Assembly: GCA_036675815.1 (NCBI GenBank)
Contig: JAKFEE010000053.1
Coordinates: 1 to 9,906, forward strand
Direction: 5' to 3'
Origin: JAKFEE01 sp036675815
Lineage (GTDB): Bacteria > Pseudomonadota > Alphaproteobacteria > Rhodospirillales > Magnetospirillaceae
Length of the DNA stretch: 9,906 bases
Part shown: positions 9,501-9,906 of the stretch, piece by piece
How positions within the stretch are numbered: the stretch's first letter is position 1
Layout of the letters: each line of letters starts with the position of its first letter
Translations under genes and position numbers: made by a program
The notes under the pieces: model-generated
What the model was told of the DNA's origin: nothing
Seen by the model: the letters and a program-made list of their open reading frames with translations, nothing else
Database searches by the model: none

Positions 9501-9905
9501 ACCTCAGCCAGTGGGGTGGTCGTCAACCTGGCCCGCGGCGGCATCGTGGACGAGGAGGCCCTGGCCGCGGCCCTCGCCGGCGACCGGCTGCGTGGCGCGG
9601 TGATCGACGTCTTCACCGCCGAGCCGCTGCCGGCCGACCACGCGCTGCGCGGGCTGGGCAACGTGCTGCTCACGCCGCACATGGGGGCGAGCACCTTCGA
9701 GGCGCAGCGCAACGTGGCGGTGGACGTGTGCGCCGCCGTGCGCGACGCGCTGCTGGACGGGGACCTGGCGCGCTCCATCAACGTGGCCGACATGAGCGGC
9801 GCCGGGTGGCGCGACCTGCAGCCGGCGCTGATCGTGGCGCAGCGCGCGGCGGCGCTCGCGCGCGCCCTGCTGGCCGACCAGGGCGCGCGGGCGGTGCAGC
9901 GCATC
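3..9905 (+). CDS. Giant RTX (hemolysin-type) calcium-binding repeat protein, partial at both ends, reading into a SerA-like tail
   Basis: One frame runs through the whole window without a stop and has neither start nor terminator here. Residues 1 to about 3177 are RTX sequence: many GGxGxDxUx nonapeptides that in known RTX proteins bind calcium in turns of a parallel beta-roll, alternating with GVxVNL-type beta units and six serralysin-C-terminal-like modules. There is no Cys and only about a dozen Lys over that length, while Asp, Gly and Asn are abundant, as expected of a large secreted, acidic, calcium-folded protein. Family knowledge suggests type I secretion and a role at or outside the cell surface (adhesin, matrix or S-layer-like protein). 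No protease, lipase or pore-forming domain is visible, so the specific function is unknown. The last 124 residues or so belong to a different family. The true N-terminus, RTX C-terminus and secretion signal are outside the window or lost at the junction. Confidence 0.9.
582..884 (+). repeat. Punctuating module 1, serralysin C-terminal-like, subtype I
   Basis: The module opens with an RTX-like GNDVFGFG, then GVDMIMDFAAGDAIEV, the DxIxDFxxGD signature of the serralysin (M10) C-terminal region. After a variable stretch it closes with ITTLYIDTDNLAGADVVIQL and AGSYDLAGF. Modules at 3180 and 8016 have the same TTLxIDTxxxAGADVxIxL ending. In serralysins this kind of module ends the protein next to the secretion signal; here it is internal and is followed by more RTX sequence. 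Confidence 0.65.
921..1109 (+). repeat. RTX nonapeptide array
   Basis: Consecutive calcium-binding nonapeptides opening block 2: GNDGSDSLR, GEGGNDTLN, GGAGNDFLY, GGAGRDTLI and GGGGNDLLD, with weaker repeats before them. They should form a run of beta-roll turns. The array ends in DGGE, followed by a non-RTX insertion (ILDRTNYSDLN) before the next beta unit. Confidence 0.9.
1170..2321 (+). repeat. Run of five GVxVNL beta units with short RTX turns (block 2)
   Basis: Five units begin at VTVNLQAG (about 1173), VVVDLGAG (1410), VTVHLGDG (1635), VNVQLGGE (1863) and VFVDLGAG (2097). Each is followed by a xDTLxNIxxVxGS segment, an RTX turn and usually an FEGRxGxDxIDG motif. Units three to five (about 1681-2236) repeat the arrangement at the start of the window, including DGLGGxDTLRNIEAVRGSD in both. 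The last unit carries a small insertion, GMAGVGYDSSGGKD, where others have GGTD. Confidence 0.75.
2322..2642 (+). repeat. Punctuating module 2, serralysin C-terminal-like, subtype II
   Basis: It starts GGAGIDTFVA, continues GDIDRIEDLQAGERI, and ends with GQVMLGTTAGVTRVHVGL, PGADLVVDIVGAF and SPNDFVIAF. The GDIDRIxDLxAGD opening and the GQxxxGxxxGVTRxxI centre are shared with the modules at 3888 and 4689 but not with subtype I. I know of no name for this subtype; relation to the serralysin C-terminal family is inferred from the opening only. Confidence 0.6.
2670..2828 (+). repeat. RTX nonapeptide array
   Basis: Opening array of block 3, with DSLTGGDGDDILIGFDG followed by GDDTLSGGAGDDSFAG and DAGNDTLDGG. 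It leads into the single beta unit of this block (VYYDF, then GVTVDLNAGT near 2862). Confidence 0.9.
2829..3179 (+). repeat. Single beta unit and RTX turns with an Ala/Gly-rich insertion (block 3)
   Basis: The unit reads GVTVDLNAGTATSSWGNDN, then LTSIEGASGTDSADTLIG and a turn at about 3000 (FEGWDGNDVLLG). A divergent segment, QAVAGGAPGGAYIGTAS, interrupts the repeats near 3030-3076 before two more nonapeptides (GGEGDDIIQ, GGTGNDVLF) and an extended loop GEYWNNAGG. Confidence 0.65.
3180..3506 (+). repeat. Punctuating module 3, serralysin C-terminal-like, subtype I
   Basis: It has GGADTFVFNASG, then NGVDHIADFAADDTIAI, a variable middle, and the subtype I ending VTTLHIDTNGIAGADVQIEL with EYQASQFQV. 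Closely similar to the module at 8016, which shares the YQASQF motif. Confidence 0.65.
3522..3650 (+). repeat. RTX nonapeptide array
   Basis: Opening array of block 4: NGTEGGDILNGGSGDDTLNG, then FGGWDILNG and GAGDDRLDGGDGID. Like the starts of blocks 6 and 7 it follows an NGTxGDD or SGTEGDD boundary motif. Confidence 0.9.
3651..3887 (+). repeat. Beta unit plus RTX array (block 4)
   Basis: A degenerate beta unit (GVVASLASGTAFGDGTD near 3672, where others have GVxVNL) and a GIEDLYGSAHDDTLEG segment are followed by RTX turns: GNHLNGNGG, NDTLHGHGGSDYLEGLAG and NDTLTGG. It leads straight into the next punctuating module. Confidence 0.75.
3888..4241 (+). repeat. Punctuating module 4, subtype II with an aromatic tail
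   Basis: It opens GAGADLFSIADD, then GDVDRIIDLEAGDALI, and continues GGNDPSGLMAGQMVFG, then GGVTRLYIGM, AGADRVVDLVGGSF and MDQFIRL. A distinctive tail follows, HGDIYRYDPTAG, found again only in the module at 4689 (QGDIYMYQPAGG). Confidence 0.6.
4266..4440 (+). repeat. RTX nonapeptide array
   Basis: Opening array of block 5, with several imperfect nonapeptides (WDNLLEGGN, ADTLSGMDG, HDNLYGFAG) followed by better ones (NDHLIGGAG, WDNLFGGVG, DDTLDGG). Trp replaces the small residue before Asp in two turns. Confidence 0.85.
4441..4688 (+). repeat. Beta unit plus RTX turns (block 5)
   Basis: A divergent beta unit (GGIHADLVAGEVTGLLTGND near 4467), then LIGIEGVFGTGWSDTLIGD and RTX turns NELNGNWGD, DVIDGGGGDDVLIGSQGND and QLTGG. 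It has the same build as the block 4 unit; blocks 4 and 5 together look like a tandem duplication of about 0.75-0.8 kb. Confidence 0.7.
4689..5030 (+). repeat. Punctuating module 5, subtype II with an aromatic tail
   Basis: Paralogue of the module at 3888: GDIDRITDLTAGDALLV, then GGTDPSGLQPGQMVLG, PSGGVTRLHI, FVDLVGAF and FRQGDIYMYQPAGG. The AGAD motif found in its relatives is reduced to GGAIR here. Confidence 0.6.
5043..5228 (+). repeat. RTX nonapeptide array
   Basis: Opening array of block 6 and one of the cleanest: NGTPGDDNLNGTDGDDTLNG, FDGNDGLAGGAGADNLYGG, NGSDFLDGG and AGNDHLDGGEGWD. Confidence 0.92.
5238..5873 (+). repeat. Supermodule copy A (three beta units)
   Basis: Units GVNVDLGNG, GVTVNLQTG and GVTVNLSTG are arranged as in copies B (6057) and C (8532). 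Shared marks are NDGQGGNDT (as in B), HGSHHDDHIT, GRAGNDVLIGG, and QATDNWGHTD in the third unit. Copy A stops after this third unit (GSDVADHITGD) and goes into an RTX array, while B and C continue with further units. Confidence 0.75.
5862..6050 (+). repeat. RTX nonapeptide array
   Basis: Array inside block 6 between supermodule copies A and B: GNGGDDTLI, GGGGNDSLV, GGAGNDTLQ, GGDGDDSFE and GGAGNDSID, close to the RTX consensus. Confidence 0.93.
6057..7151 (+). repeat. Supermodule copy B (five beta units)
   Basis: Units GVNVDLSTN, GVTVNLIAE, GVTVNLATG, AVQVTLGGT and GVVVNLANE. The third has QATDNWGHTD and leads to GATDGFEGFRGEGGNDFIDG. The fourth has IEEVRAS, then DTLIGSDSG and FESFEGRAGNDFIDGRGG. 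Copy C repeats this order at an offset of 2,472 bases at the start and 2,478 at the end, the difference being two one-residue insertions in C. Copy B shows how the RTX sequence should continue past the point where copy C is cut. Confidence 0.8.
7143..7262 (+). repeat. RTX nonapeptide array
   Basis: Turns NNELDGRGG, NDTLIGGAG, QDVLIGGAG and DDTLDGGS. The array ends at an inserted loop (7260-7316) that separates it from the next beta unit. Confidence 0.9.
7317..7898 (+). repeat. Three beta units with interspersed RTX turns (block 6, distal part)
   Basis: Units GVTLSLGEDG (about 7347), SVTVNLVAG (7593) and SVTANLATG (7797) have the usual DTLxxIExxxGS segments. RTX turns between them are short or degenerate, such as GGAGDDALYGGAATGTDLG and DAGAGNDTIHGGEGNDILSF. 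Confidence 0.75.
7899..8040 (+). repeat. RTX nonapeptide array
   Basis: Turns GDAGNNRFQ, GRAGNDTID, GGDGDDNIH, GGYGDDTLT and GGAGNDTFE. The last one runs into punctuating module 6. Confidence 0.92.
8016..8330 (+). repeat. Punctuating module 6, serralysin C-terminal-like, subtype I
   Basis: It reads GGAGNDTFEYGLSGEG, then VDTITDFAVGDVIRV, a variable middle, VTTLSIDTDDVAGADVQIRL and AYQASQFTV, with a GDGSTSIGY end. It is the best match in the window to the DTFxYxxxGxDxIxDFxxGDxI pattern of serralysin C-terminal regions. Confidence 0.68.
8343..8512 (+). repeat. RTX nonapeptide array
   Basis: Opening array of block 7: EGDDTLTGG, PGDDTLSGLGGNDWLDGG, DGDDALLGGDGDDFLQGG and AGSDHIDGGN, a regular series of near-consensus turns. 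Confidence 0.93.
8532..9533 (+). repeat. Supermodule copy C, truncated by the junction
   Basis: Units GVNVDLAAG, GVTVNLIAG, GVIVNLATG and AVHVTLGGT, then the start of a fifth, GVVVNLA. Marks shared with copy B include HGSQY, KATDNWGHTD (QATDNWGHTD in B), TDGFEGFRG, IEEVRAS, DTLIGSDSG, FESFEGRAG and ASYQTS. The copy is lost after the Ala codon at 9531, where SerA sequence begins. Confidence 0.8.
9513..9542 (+). other. Chimeric junction between RTX repeat and SerA sequence
   Basis: Up to codon 9531 the sequence matches the RTX supermodule copy at 6057-7151 residue by residue (DRASYQTS, then GVVVNLA). From 9534 it matches SerA (ARGGIVDEEAL). The equivalent position in the earlier copy, after aacctggcc at 7047-7055, continues as RTX (NETAQDGWGGTD). 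The 12 bases gtcaacctggcc at 9522-9533 also occur inside RTX units near 6582 and 9060, and they fit what a high-GC serA gene would use to encode VNLA. The break therefore sits in a short stretch that both genes could share. Assembly or amplification artefact and true microhomology-mediated deletion are both possible. Confidence 0.8.
9516..9905 (+). CDS. serA: D-3-phosphoglycerate dehydrogenase (SerA) fragment, N-terminus missing, open at the window end
   Basis: From about codon 3172 the frame reads as the end of a D-isomer-specific 2-hydroxyacid dehydrogenase catalytic region. VNLARGGIVDE carries the substrate-binding Arg (9534-9536), VIDVFTAEPL carries the acidic partner Glu (9621-9623), and LLTPHMGAST carries the catalytic His (9678-9680). 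The Arg-to-Glu distance of 29 residues and Glu-to-His of 19 suit this family. The stretch after SINVADMSG, with GWRDLQPALIVAQRAAALA, resembles the beginning of the extra domain of long-type 3-phosphoglycerate dehydrogenases, which is why I prefer SerA to a general 2-hydroxyacid dehydrogenase. SerA oxidises 3-phosphoglycerate with NAD in the first step of serine synthesis in the cytoplasm. Here the N-terminal substrate domain and the GxGxxG NAD-binding loop are absent, so the fragment cannot be active as it stands. It is fused in frame to RTX sequence, and its composition (Ala, Arg and Leu rich, one Cys, almost every codon ending in G or C) differs from what precedes it. Confidence 0.78.
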   Translation, partial: MVVNLARGGIVDEEALAAALAGDRLRGAVIDVFTAEPLPADHALRGLGNVLLTPHMGASTFEAQRNVAVDVCAAVRDALLDGDLARSINVADMSGAGWRDLQPALIVAQRAAALARALLADQGARAVQRI

Positions 9906-9906
9906 T

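Noticed and set aside
9494..9904. Minus-strand open frame opposite the SerA segment
   Set aside because: The plus strand here encodes clear SerA motifs with family-like spacing; the opposite frame is Ser/Ala/Arg-rich with no recognised motif.
3..9905. A genuine new RTX-dehydrogenase fusion enzyme
   Set aside because: The dehydrogenase portion lacks its NAD-binding loop and N-terminal domain, and it begins in mid-domain at a motif shared by chance with the RTX unit. Missing essential parts argue against function.

Overview
The window is filled by one open reading frame on the plus strand. It is read from base 3 to the last complete codon at 9905 (3,301 codons) with no stop, and it is open at both ends. 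Codons 1 to about 3177 (bases 3-9533) encode the interior of a giant RTX-type (hemolysin-type, calcium-binding repeat) protein. It is rich in Gly, Asp, Asn and Thr, has no Cys, and has very few Lys. The high G+C content and strong preference for G/C-ending codons, together with the RTX family, suggest a high-GC Gram-negative bacterium, probably a proteobacterium. Such proteins are normally exported by a type I secretion system, but no secretion gene, start codon, promoter or C-terminal secretion signal lies in the window.

The RTX part is hierarchical. The smallest unit is the calcium-binding nonapeptide GGxGxDxUx, found in compact arrays. A second unit of about 60-90 residues carries a beta-strand signature of the form GVxVNLxxGxA, then GGxDTLxNIExVxGS, then a short RTX turn and GxDRVxY; I count 25 copies plus a 26th cut at the junction. 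Larger still are six punctuating modules of about 100-118 residues (starting near 582, 2322, 3180, 3888, 4689 and 8016). They resemble the serralysin C-terminal module and fall into two subtypes. They divide the protein into seven blocks, roughly 3-884, 885-2642, 2643-3506, 3507-4241, 4242-5030, 5031-8330 and 8331-9533. A multi-unit supermodule in block 6 (6057-7151) is repeated in block 7 (8532-9533), offset by about 2.47 kb.

At about 9525-9536 the frame passes without interruption into a different protein: the C-terminal part of the catalytic region of a D-3-phosphoglycerate dehydrogenase (SerA) and the start of the domain that follows it. The switch falls exactly where the RTX strand motif (VVVNLA) and the SerA motif (VNLARGG) look alike. 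The SerA part lacks its N-terminal half and its NAD-binding glycine loop. I read this as a chimeric join, either an assembly or amplification artefact at a short shared sequence or a real in-frame deletion, and not as a working fusion enzyme. It is the observation most worth checking. I see no RNA genes, mobile elements, CRISPR arrays, promoters or terminators, and no non-coding stretch.
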